Shown: piece by piece, positions 36,565 to 45,585 of the stretch | How the letters are laid out: each line of letters begins with the position of its first letter | Position numbering within the stretch: the stretch's first letter is position 1 | DNA from: Marinobacter litoralis | GTDB lineage: Bacteria; Pseudomonadota; Gammaproteobacteria; Pseudomonadales; Oleiphilaceae | Length of the DNA stretch: 64,000 nt | NCBI RefSeq assembly: GCF_003336705.1 | Contig: NZ_QMDL01000003.1 | Span: forward strand, 124,211-188,210 | Reading direction: 5' to 3' | Notes under the pieces: model-generated | Databases searched by the model: none | Told to the model about the DNA's origin: nothing | Seen by the model: the letters and a program-made list of their open reading frames with translations, nothing else | Position numbers and translations under genes: made by a program

Positions 36565-37523
36565 TCAAAGGCTGCCTCCGGACTCAGTGGCCAGCGGCAA
36601 GTCAAACCGAAACCGTGCACCCTCGCCCTCCCTGCCCTCAGCCGAGATAGTGCCTCCGTGTCGCTCGACAATCTTGCGACAAATGGCCAGCCCCATCCCG
36701 GTACCCTCGAATTCACCTCGACCATGCAAGCGTTTGAACACGTCAAATATCTGGTCTTTATAAGCAGCGTCGAACCCAATGCCATTGTCGGTGACGGTCA
36801 CCTCACAACGACCCGGCAACTCACTCGGACGGGTTGTTATCTCAATAGCATCTGGGTAAACGCCATCAGTTTCCGTAGCGGTTCCCGGAGATCATGAGAG
36901 GCAATAAAGGCAAACTGTTCAAGGTCTTCGTTCGACCGCTCCAGCGCGCGGGTTTGACGCTGCTGCTGCTGCTGTTCAAGCTGTGTCCTTTGCTCGATTT
37001 CTTGCTCTAGGCGCTGCTTGGTGCGTGTCAGCTCCTCTATCTGCTCCTCCAGCTCACGTCTTGCCGTTTTAAGACTCTGCTCAGATTCGGTTCGGCGGAC
37101 AATTTCCGATTCCAAACCCTGGTTGGCAGCTTGCAGCTCGGCCGGGCGAGGCAAGGCCATCGCCCTCGGAATCAGCGGCCACACTAAAGCCGCAGTGATC
37201 AAAGAGACCACGGCCGTCAATGCCTTGAGAAAACCGGACAGGTAGTACGCGCCATTCCAGATGTTATAGACCGCCATCAGGTGGGTGACGCCACAGCAAA
37301 AAATGAACAGCGCGAACAGCAGAAACATCCATTCAAACTCGATGTCTTTGCGTTTATGAAGCAGCACGTACAAAGCGAGGGGAATCGTAAAATAGGCGGC
37401 AGCGATGAGCGTATCGGAAATAGCATGAAGAGCTAACAGGTCAGACCGCCAGAGATAGCAGTGCCCATGCCCCATGAACGTCATATCCAGCCATTCCGGC
37501 AGGATGGATGCAGGATCAGCCAT
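36565..37523 (-). pseudogene. Histidine kinase with ethylene-receptor-like sensor, internally deleted
   Basis: Part 1 (37523-36837, 228 codons): three membrane segments that resemble the ethylene-binding domain of plant ETR1 and cyanobacterial homologues, including Asp37, Tyr44, Ile47-Pro48 and the Cys77-Gly-Val-Thr-His81 pair that holds copper in ETR1; then a Gln-rich coiled coil and the start of HisKA with FIASHDLREPLRK. It stops soon after, at TQMLLR. Part 2 (36819-36565, other frame): the end of the ATPase domain (VTVTDNGIGFD, GTGMGLAICRKIVERHGG). The stretch between, with the rest of HisKA and the N box, roughly 80-100 residues, is missing and the frame changes. The kinase cannot work as it stands. 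Confidence 0.8.
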
Positions 37524-37615
37524 GACAATGGCTCCTCAGTCGGCACTGACGTTAAGCCGCGCTCAACATCGTTTAGTTGTTTTTGCTTAACAATAGCACC
37601 GACCAATATATCGAG

Positions 37616-38326
37616 CTAGCCTAAGCTCCAGATCAACGGCAGGATCAACGCGGTAAAAACACCGGTCAGGCCCATCCCCAAAGACGCGAACGCCCCCGCC
37701 ATAGGACTGATCTCGAACGCTCTTGCGGTGCCAATGGCATGACCATTCAAGCCAAGCGCGAAACCAATAATCCGGTCGTCCTTGATCTTCAGCCACCTCG
37801 CCATCCAATCCACGAACAACGACGCCAGCACACCGGTAATCAGCAAAGCGCCCAGCGTGAGTGATACTGAGCCTCCAACTTGCTCCGCAATCCCCATAGC
37901 GATAGGAGCGGTTACGGATTTCGGTGCCAGCGACGCCAGAACCAGCGGAGTCGCCCCCATCAACCAGGCAATACCGAGCGCATACACAGCCGCGAGGGTT
38001 GCCGCGAGCGGCAACGTCATCACAATGGGTTTCCAAAGCGCGCGAATGTGATGCATTTGCTGGTACAGCGGGACACCCAGGGCTACGGTTGTCGGGCCCA
38101 GCAATACAGTCAGCCAGGCGGCCCCGTTGTAATATCGATCAAACCCCAGGCCGGAAATCGCCACCACCACAGCCAATAACACCGCGGCGATCAGAACCGG
38201 AGGCATCCACAAGGGTTTTCGGAAACGGGAAAACAGCCATTGCGCCGCGATGAAAGCGCCCAACGTTAACGCGACGGACAGCATCGGCCCGGCTGTCAAA
38301 ACCGTTAATGCATTAGTCTCAGTCAT
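37616..38326 (-). CDS. LrgB/CidB-family membrane protein
   Basis: 236 residues with about seven or eight hydrophobic segments and the family blocks LGPTTVALGVPLY and LAPKSVTAPIAMGIAEQ. Works with LrgA/CidA, by family knowledge in control of murein hydrolase export, cell lysis or carboxylate transport. The ATG overlaps the partner gene stop by 8 nt; two extra upstream codons (GTG) are possible. Confidence 0.9.
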   Translation of the reverse strand: MTETNALTVLTAGPMLSVALTLGAFIAAQWLFSRFRKPLWMPPVLIAAVLLAVVVAISGLGFDRYYNGAAWLTVLLGPTTVALGVPLYQQMHHIRALWKPIVMTLPLAATLAAVYALGIAWLMGATPLVLASLAPKSVTAPIAMGIAEQVGGSVSLTLGALLITGVLASLFVDWMARWLKIKDDRIIGFALGLNGHAIGTARAFEISPMAGAFASLGMGLTGVFTALILPLIWSLG

Positions 38327-38696
38327 GATCACCACCGTCTTCTGCCGTGCCTGCAGCTTTCTTCATTAACACCAGCGTGGTGAACACACTAAGTAGCGTT
38401 CCCACAACCAACGCCACTACAACCGTGGTCCAGTAACCGGTGAATTGATCAACGATAAAAAATACACCTACCACGCCCGGCGTAATCAAAAGCACCAACA
38501 CCGAGATCAGGCCCCGGCTGGCTTCAGCCAATTCATCACTGACCTTACCCCTGAGCATTAGCGTGAAGGTCACCATGATCATGCCGAGCACTCCACCGCT
38601 AACCGGTAACCCAGCCATCACACGCAGCGCTTCCCCAAGCAGAAAGAACACCACCAAAACCAGAAAACCACGCAACATCACCATACTGCTATGCAC
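38319..38696 (-). CDS. LrgA/CidA-family holin-like protein
   Basis: Up to 125 residues, four membrane segments, with the family motif LPVSGGVLGMIMVTFTLM. Small holin-like partner of the LrgB protein encoded next. Start uncertain: GTG at 38696 or ATG at 38684. Divergent from yaeQ across 60 bp. Confidence 0.88.
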   Translation of the reverse strand: MHSSMVMLRGFLVLVVFFLLGEALRVMAGLPVSGGVLGMIMVTFTLMLRGKVSDELAEASRGLISVLVLLITPGVVGVFFIVDQFTGYWTTVVVALVVGTLLSVFTTLVLMKKAAGTAEDGGDHD

Positions 38697-38755
38697 TGCC
38701 TCTTCTAATTTGCTTTACACTACGGCCCTGCCCGACTTAACAGACAGGATTCTCA

Positions 38756-39301
38756 ATGGCACTGAAAGCCACCATATTCAAAGCCACGCTCCATATCGCC
38801 GATATGGACAAGCACTATTACGGCGACCACCACCTGACCGTCGCGCGCCATCCGTCTGAAACCGACGAACGCATGATGATCCGGCTACTGGCCTTTGCCC
38901 TGAATGCCAACGACACGCTGGAGTTTACCAAAGGGCTCAGCAGTGACGACGAGCCGGAGCTTTGGCAAAAGTCTCTGTCTGACGAAATCGAACTCTGGAT
39001 AGAGCTGGGCTTGCCCGACGAAGACCGCATCCGTAAAGCCTGCAACCGTTCGAAACAGGTCATACTGTACACCTACGGCGGCCGAGCGGTGCCGGTGTGG
39101 TGGGAAAAACACCATAACAAGCTAACGAGATTTGGCAACCTGACCGTGGTCGAACTTCCCGCTGACCCGATTGCCGAATTGGCAACTCTGGCGGAACGCT
39201 CGATGACGCTTCAGGTTTCGATCCAGGATGGCGAAGTGACCTTCAGTAACGACGCCAGTCTGGTCAGCATCACGCCCGAACAACGCCTGCCGCAACAATG
39301 A
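38756..39301 (+). CDS. yaeQ: YaeQ family protein
   Basis: 181 residues, full length. YaeQ has a PD-(D/E)XK nuclease-like fold; its biological role is unsettled (it suppresses loss of RfaH in E. coli when overexpressed). Conserved blocks: MALKATIFKATLHIADMDKH, HPSETDERMMIRLLAFAL and LWIELGLPDEDRIRKAC. Lies directly before tRNA-Arg. Confidence 0.94.
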   Translation: MALKATIFKATLHIADMDKHYYGDHHLTVARHPSETDERMMIRLLAFALNANDTLEFTKGLSSDDEPELWQKSLSDEIELWIELGLPDEDRIRKACNRSKQVILYTYGGRAVPVWWEKHHNKLTRFGNLTVVELPADPIAELATLAERSMTLQVSIQDGEVTFSNDASLVSITPEQRLPQQ

Positions 39302-39391
39302 TGCAGTGACTTGCCCCCAAGGGCTAGACAGAAACCTCCCGCGCACGTAAGATTGCGCACTCGAAATTAATGCCAGCCATCGATTTCGAAT

Positions 39392-39468
<77 letters not shown>

Positions 39469-39490
39469 TTTTAATGGCTTTCCCCCTTCT

Positions 39491-42400
39491 TCAGTTTGCT
39501 TGACCGCGTTTACTCTTGAGCAAAGCAACCACTCGGGTTTCCAGCTCATCCGGCGTTACCGATGCTTTTTGTACGACCGCCGCCACTTTCGTTGCGATCG
39601 CCCGTGGCACTTCGTACCCCGACAAGATAACAACCGGCACATCAGGCTGAGATCGGTGTACCGTTTCCCAGAGTGACAGCCCGTCACCATCTTCCAGTTT
39701 GAGATCAAGAAGAATCAGGTCGTACGACGTCTGCCGGAGTCGTTCATGGGCTGCTCGCAATGTTTCGGCCCGATCAACTCGCGCTACGGCACCCAGTTGC
39801 CCTCTGACAACCGCAGCCAGGTCGTCGTCATCTTCTACATGCAGAACCCGCGCAACGGTTGATTCCGCAGGCAGGCGAACCTCTGCCCGCGGGAACCGGA
39901 ACCAGAAGCGGGCGCCCTCACCTTCCTTCGACTCAAACCCAATCACGCCTCCCATTCTCTCGACCAGTTCTCTGGTGACGGCAAGGCCCAAACCGGTGCC
40001 ACCTTTGATGCGGTTTTCAGAAGAATCGGCCTGAGCAAAACGTTCGAAAATGCGACTGCGGAAGACTTCCGGAATTCCGGGGCCACGATCCACCACACTG
40101 ATCAAAGCACCATCTTCAGCATTTGGCTCACAATGGATCTCGACCGTTTCGCCGCGCGGGGAAAACTTACAGGCGTTAGACACAAGATTGAACAAAACCT
40201 GTAAAAGCCGACTTGGGTCAGCGTTGACATGCCCAGTTGTATCGCCGGTGATTCTGAGCTGCACACCGTAAGGAATGGCGTAACCCTCCATTTGTTCCAT
40301 GGCCTGCTCCAGAATCTTCGACACCTCAATGCGCTGTATGTCGAGGTTCATCTCGTCGGATGACAGCTTATTCAGATCCAGCAGATCGTTAACCAACTGA
40401 ATCAATCGCTGTGTATTTTGCTGTGCAATACTCAGCATCCCACAGATCCGCTCAGGGATTTCGCCCAAGGCTCCTCCGGCAATCAGCCCCAACGATCCTG
40501 AAATTGAGGTTAATGGTGTGCGCAGCTCATGGCTAACCGTAGAAACAAACTGATTCTTAAGCAGCTCATTTTTCTGGCTTTCGGACAAATCTCGAGCGAC
40601 CAATACCCATCGCTGATCCAACTTACTGGAACTCAGCACCTGCGTGAGACTGAGCTCCAGCGGCAACGGCGGCTTACCCGCCATAACAAGTGATGTATTC
40701 CATCTGGCAAGCAATGCCCCTGAGCCCTGCTCGGGAGCTCCGTCTAAGCGTTCGATCAGCTCTGGCAAACGGGCGCTTAAAGGCGACCCGGTCGCATCGG
40801 CGGGTAATTCGAAAAGAGCTACAGCTGCCAGATTGTGGTTAATAATCCGAGTTTCGGTATCCAGCACTAATACGGCATCCGCCAACGAATCGAAAAGCTT
40901 TATCAGGAAGGCACTGTTAGCCTCTAGTTCGTTCAGCGCTTGGTGTTCAACGGAGATGTCTTGAACCTGTGATACGAAATGCAGCGGCCGTCGGTCGTCA
41001 TCACGAACCAGGCCAACAGAGAGCATAGCGTGCATGACTGAACCGTCACGCCGGTAGTAACGCTTTTTCATCTGATATTGGTCGATTCGACCGGCCAGCA
41101 AATCATGCAGCAATGTCAGATCTGACTCCAGATCTTCCGGGTGGGTCAGCGTCTGGAAATCGGTCGCCAATAACGCCTCTCGCGAATAGCCGAACAGTTT
41201 GCTCAACGCATCGTTCACATCCAGCCAACGGCCCTCAAGCGATACAAGGGCCATGCCCTGCGCAGCCGAGTTGAACGCTTCGCCGAACCGTTCGTTAGCA
41301 AGCCGTGCTTCTTGTTCAGCACGCCGCTGATCCGTCACATCAACGGCCATGCCTAAATAGCCGATCCCCTCATTCCCGTCATCTTTAAGCGCACTGACAG
41401 ACAACTGCACCGTTCGATGCTCGCCGTCTTTACGAACGTATGTCCATTCGGATGTCTCAGGAATGCCCGCCTCTGCCGACGCGACAAAAACATCGAAACC
41501 TTCTATCCGCCTGCCAAGCTGCTTAGAAAGTTCTGCCCCACGCGCAGCCACTTCAGAGTCCAGATGAAACAACGCTGGCGTATGACGGCCCACCACTTCG
41601 TCGGCGCGATAACCAAGCAGCATTTCTGCCCCAGGGTTAAAAAGCGAAATGCATCCACGGGTGTCGGTTGCAATGATGGAAACGCACACAGATGCATCGA
41701 TGACAGACTGAAGGTAGGCTCGGGTTTGGTGTAAATCGCTGTAGGCATGCCTTAGCTCGGTAATGTCGCTCATGGTTACTACGGCACCAAAGGGCCTATC
41801 GAAAGCATCCACAAGGTGCTGCCCATTACATAGAACCACTCTTGGCGGCTGCCCCTTTGCCCGGATCACCAGTTCGGCATTGCGAACCTGCTCTCCGCGC
41901 CATGCTCGCAGGAGCGGTATCTGTTCAGTGGCAAGTAAGGTTTGGCCATCTGGCCCGTACAAATCAAAGTGCTCAGCCCATTGCTCCGGCGGCAACGAGC
42001 GCGGATCAACGCCGTGCCATTGTCTGGCCACAAAATTAAACTCGGCGAGATTACCGTCACTGTCACAGGACACGACAGCGTCTGGCATTGAATCGAGCAG
42101 GGTCGACAAGATTCTTGAATTAGCATCCGCCTGTTGCCGATGGGTCCAGTCCTCAAGGCGGTCACCGGCTAATCGCGCAAGGCGCTCCAAACCGGCCTGC
42201 TGCTCTTCGGTAAGAGGGCGGTTCGGCAAAGTATCAAGCACACACAAGGTGCCGCATCCATAACCGGAACGACCAACCAACGGCACTCCGGCATAGTACC
42301 GGATATGCGGTTCGCCAACGACCAACGCATTCTCGGCGAAACGCTCATCCGCCTGTGTATCAAGCACTTCAAGAAGGCCGGCATCCTGTATAGTCTGAGC

Positions 42401-42646
42401 ACAAAACGATTCATCCCAACCATTTTTTTCGAACGAAACGTCCTTGGTCGCCTTACACCACTGCCGCCCAAAGGGCACCAAAGACACCACCGCAGTCGGC
42501 TTCCCAGTGATTTGTGCAGCCAGTTCGACAAGGTCATCGAAATGGCGATCCGGGGGTAAATCCAGCCCTCTGCGCTTGATCAGTGCAGCAAGACGGTGAG
42601 GCTCGTCCTGGTGCAATTCATCGGTCCAAAAATGATTGTCGGCCAT
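39491..42646 (-). CDS. GAF-multi-PAS hybrid sensor histidine kinase
   Basis: 1051 residues, no membrane segment, so a cytoplasmic sensor. Order: GAF domain (about 1-165, KPTAVVSLVPFGRQWCKA and GYGCGTLCVLDT), four PAS domains (about 180-295, 310-435, 450-570, 585-690), HisKA with VSHELRTPL, ATPase domain (DRGPGIPEVF, GGTGLGLAVTRELVERMGG), and a C-terminal receiver (ARVLHVEDDDDLAAVV, acceptor Asp in LILLDLKLEDG). All catalytic residues are present. ATG at 42646 has AGAGGA 5 nt upstream. No output gene is adjacent on the same strand; the neighbouring MHYT-GGDEF-EAL gene is divergent and broken. Confidence 0.93.
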   Translation of the reverse strand: MADNHFWTDELHQDEPHRLAALIKRRGLDLPPDRHFDDLVELAAQITGKPTAVVSLVPFGRQWCKATKDVSFEKNGWDESFCAQTIQDAGLLEVLDTQADERFAENALVVGEPHIRYYAGVPLVGRSGYGCGTLCVLDTLPNRPLTEEQQAGLERLARLAGDRLEDWTHRQQADANSRILSTLLDSMPDAVVSCDSDGNLAEFNFVARQWHGVDPRSLPPEQWAEHFDLYGPDGQTLLATEQIPLLRAWRGEQVRNAELVIRAKGQPPRVVLCNGQHLVDAFDRPFGAVVTMSDITELRHAYSDLHQTRAYLQSVIDASVCVSIIATDTRGCISLFNPGAEMLLGYRADEVVGRHTPALFHLDSEVAARGAELSKQLGRRIEGFDVFVASAEAGIPETSEWTYVRKDGEHRTVQLSVSALKDDGNEGIGYLGMAVDVTDQRRAEQEARLANERFGEAFNSAAQGMALVSLEGRWLDVNDALSKLFGYSREALLATDFQTLTHPEDLESDLTLLHDLLAGRIDQYQMKKRYYRRDGSVMHAMLSVGLVRDDDRRPLHFVSQVQDISVEHQALNELEANSAFLIKLFDSLADAVLVLDTETRIINHNLAAVALFELPADATGSPLSARLPELIERLDGAPEQGSGALLARWNTSLVMAGKPPLPLELSLTQVLSSSKLDQRWVLVARDLSESQKNELLKNQFVSTVSHELRTPLTSISGSLGLIAGGALGEIPERICGMLSIAQQNTQRLIQLVNDLLDLNKLSSDEMNLDIQRIEVSKILEQAMEQMEGYAIPYGVQLRITGDTTGHVNADPSRLLQVLFNLVSNACKFSPRGETVEIHCEPNAEDGALISVVDRGPGIPEVFRSRIFERFAQADSSENRIKGGTGLGLAVTRELVERMGGVIGFESKEGEGARFWFRFPRAEVRLPAESTVARVLHVEDDDDLAAVVRGQLGAVARVDRAETLRAAHERLRQTSYDLILLDLKLEDGDGLSLWETVHRSQPDVPVVILSGYEVPRAIATKVAAVVQKASVTPDELETRVVALLKSKRGQAN

Positions 42647-42977
42647 TGATCCTCTCAAGTCATTCCGTGGCTCTTATTAGAAAATTCCGATCGGTTCGAT
42701 CGAATCTACCTATGAATCGCTTCTGTTTCCATCATGGCCAGGGACCTTTCCCTGAAAAATCGAATCAAAATCAGCGTTTTTCCTCCCTAGCAATATAGAC
42801 CACCCTCCGTTTGGTGCTGACGTTCTGTTTCCGTACAGCATCAATCGGTTAAGAATGGATGAAGCCGTAGCTCGTCGGGCGTTTTATTATTTCAATCAGG
42901 ACAGAATATGTGATTTTTGCACGTTTTTTTTGCTACATATTGGAGCAGGTGTTTTATAGTAAGGAAACCCACTTTGA
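42647..42977. other. Intergenic region between hybrid kinase and MHYT pseudogene
   Basis: 331 bp without a gene I can support. Two palindromes stand side by side, CCGATCGG (42687-42694) and TTCGATCGAA (42695-42704), 40 bp before the kinase ATG, and may be an operator. Near the right end there is a possible -10 TATAGT (42955-42960) and a ribosome site AAGGA (42961-42965), but no start codon in the frame of the MHYT gene follows. Confidence 0.5.
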
Positions 42978-45426
42978 CATAGGCTGCCCCATGCTTCATC
43001 CGCAATTTTCGCCGCCTTTGCCAGCGTAAGTCACATCGATCTGATGCGCCTAACCCATCGCCCCTCGAGCGTTCAGCGCTGGCACATCATCGGATCCATC
43101 GTGATGGGCATTGGTGTATGGACCATGCATTTTGTTGGAATGGCCGCTTTCCGGTTACCGTTGGCGGTGTACTTTGAGCCTCTGACAACCGCAGCGTCCG
43201 TTTTGCCGGCGATTTTTTCTGGGTATATCGTTCTGCACGTACTGAAAAACGAGAAGCCAAGCGGCGTCACGATTCTATGTGGCGGCACATTGGCGGGGCT
43301 GGGCATAGCGTTCATGCATTACATTGGTATGGGCGGCATGCTAGTGAGCGCAACAATGCTCTATCAGCCGGGTTTATTTACACTTTCTATTTTAAGCGCG
43401 TTTATCATGGCCAGCTTGGCTTTGGCTGTCCCGCGCGCGCTGGCGAGCCTTCAAGGCCGTTTCGAAACGAACATCGTCACAGCCATTTTCATGGGCCTTG
43501 CGATCTCCAGTCTGCATTACATTGCGATGGCGGCGACTGTATTTTTACCTGCCGAAGAAACTGTGCTCCCGCTACCGAATCATGCCCTTGATAGCACCCT
43601 GCTCGTTACCTCTGCCGTCATTACGAGCATCGCCATTCTAACTGTAGCAACGGTCACCGTTATCTTGCGCTCCCGGATTCTGGCGTCCGAAAAGTGGGCT
43701 AAACAATCGGAACACGAAGCCCGGAAATTGGAACATCGCTTTCAACGATTGGTGACGCGCCTGCCAGGGGCTGTCTACCAGTTCCAGCTAGATCCGGATG
43801 GCACCATGAGCATGCCCTACGTAAGCGAGGCGATACGGTTTCTACACGGTATCGAACCCAGCGATGTAACGAACAACGCTGACAACCTTTTCCATGCCAT
43901 TCACCCGGATGATCTGGCAGAGCTTCTGCCATCCATCACCGAGTCGGCCGAGAACATGGCCCCCCTAGAACTTTGAATACAGCGTGCAGTTAAGCGACCG
44001 GGAGCTCTGGCTAGCCGCGAACTCGATCCCGGAGCGCCAGGACAATGGAAGCATCATCTGGAGCGGCTTTATCACCGATATCAGTGATAAAAAACAGGCA
44101 GAGGCGCGCATTCATCAACTGGCGTTCTATGACGAGCTGACAGGCTTGCCCAATCGACGGCTCTTTGCAGACCGCATGAGGCAAGCCCTCGTAGCTTCTG
44201 CCAGGCATCAGGTATATGGCGCCCTGCTCTATATGGATCTGGATGACTTCAAGAGTCTTAACGACACCTTGGGGCACTCGTTCGGGGACACGCTGCTACG
44301 GAATCTAGCCGAAATCATCACCCGTAATTTTCGTGAAACCGATACCGTTTCTCGCCTGGGTGGCGATGAGTTCGTAATGATCCTCAATGATCTGGGAACA
44401 TCAGAAGAAGCCGCAACCAAAAATGCACACCAAATGGCTGAGAGCCTGTTGGAAGCTCTAAGTAAGCCGATTTACTTGAAAAATCACCAGTATAAATGCG
44501 AAGCAAGTATTGGCATTGCGTTGTTCAAGGGGGTTGGTCAGCCTCAAGAAGAACTTCTAAAACGCGCAGATACGGCAATGTACGAAGCCAAATCTGCGGG
44601 GCGGAGCGTCATTCGATTTCACGACTCAGAAGTTCAGTCCGTTCTCGCACAACGGTTCCGCCTTGAAAGCCAGTTGCGGCAAGCCGTAGAACGTCAGGAG
44701 CTTTCGCTCGCTTATCAAAAGCAGGTCGGCCTCGATGGCGGGGCCACCGGTGTGGAGGCGCTGCTCCGCTGGCAACACCCCGAACAAGGCAACATACCGC
44801 CATCCGAGTTCATTCCGATTGCTGAAAGCAACGGCCTGATTGTACCGCTAGGCTTGTGGGTTCTCGAAACCGCCTGCCAACAGCTGGCGCTTTGGCAAAG
44901 CATGCCGGAGACACAACACATGCGTGTTTCCGTCAACGTAAGCTCGAAACAATTTTACCAACCCGACTTCGTCGAAAGCGTCGTGCGGGCACTGCAGCAA
45001 GCCAAGTCAGCTCCAACTGGTCTGTGCATCGAAGTGACCGAATCGATGGTACTCGATGACTTGGACAACGCGATGGCGAAAATGCAGGCCCTCAGAGTCT
45101 ATGGCATTCAGATCTCTATGGATGATTTCGGGACCGGCTACTCGTCCATGGCCTATTTGTCCAGACTACCCTTTGACGAGGTAAAAATTGATAAATCGTT
45201 TGTTCAGATGGCAGACACTCGTGAAAACAGCAACGAGTGGATCATCATTGAAACCATCATAACGATGGCTCACAAACTAAATATGCATGTCGTGGCTGAA
45301 GGCATCGAAACCCTCCGGCAACATGAGCTGCTGGCCGCGATGGGCTGCGATTACTTCCAGGGTTTCTATTTCAGTCGCCCCGTTGATCTGGACACATTCA
45401 ATCACTCACTGCAAAGCATGCGTTAG
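42978..45426 (+). pseudogene. MHYT-PAS-GGDEF-EAL protein, frameshifted
   Basis: Part 1 (to the stop at 43974): MHYT membrane sensor with repeated motifs (IWTMHFVGM-like TMHFVGMAAF, FMHYIGMGG, SLHYIAMAA) and the first half of a PAS domain. Part 2 (from about 43969, other frame): the second half of that PAS (NFEYSVQLSDRELWLAANS), an intact GGDEF domain (RLGGDEFVMI) and an intact EAL domain (VEALLRWQHP, DDFGTGYSS, EGIET). The break is at a run of six C followed by TAG at 43966. No start codon is found in frame upstream; the reading frame opens at 42978 without ATG, GTG or TTG before residue 23. A GGDEF-EAL protein from GTG 43984 could still be made, but it lacks a ribosome site. A sequencing error is the main alternative. 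Confidence 0.75.
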
Positions 45427-45585
45427 TCAGACGTTGCGGTCGATCATACGGCGCTATCTCTCACCCCGCGGGTGACTTCGCTCACACAATTACACTTCGT
45501 CTACAAATCATGCGTTTAGCCTCAACAGATAACAGCACACAATGCCAACCCTTTGTTAAACCACGTTAACTTGCAGGGATTCGAG

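Noticed and set aside
36459..36785. 108-codon frame as a real gene
   Set aside because: Its first two thirds are antisense-like reading across the kinase ATPase region in another frame; only the last 33 codons resemble a receiver tail.
43984..45426. An independent intact GGDEF-EAL gene starting at GTG 43984
   Set aside because: The frame opens inside a PAS domain whose first half is directly upstream in another frame, and no ribosome site precedes the GTG; a frameshifted single gene explains it better.
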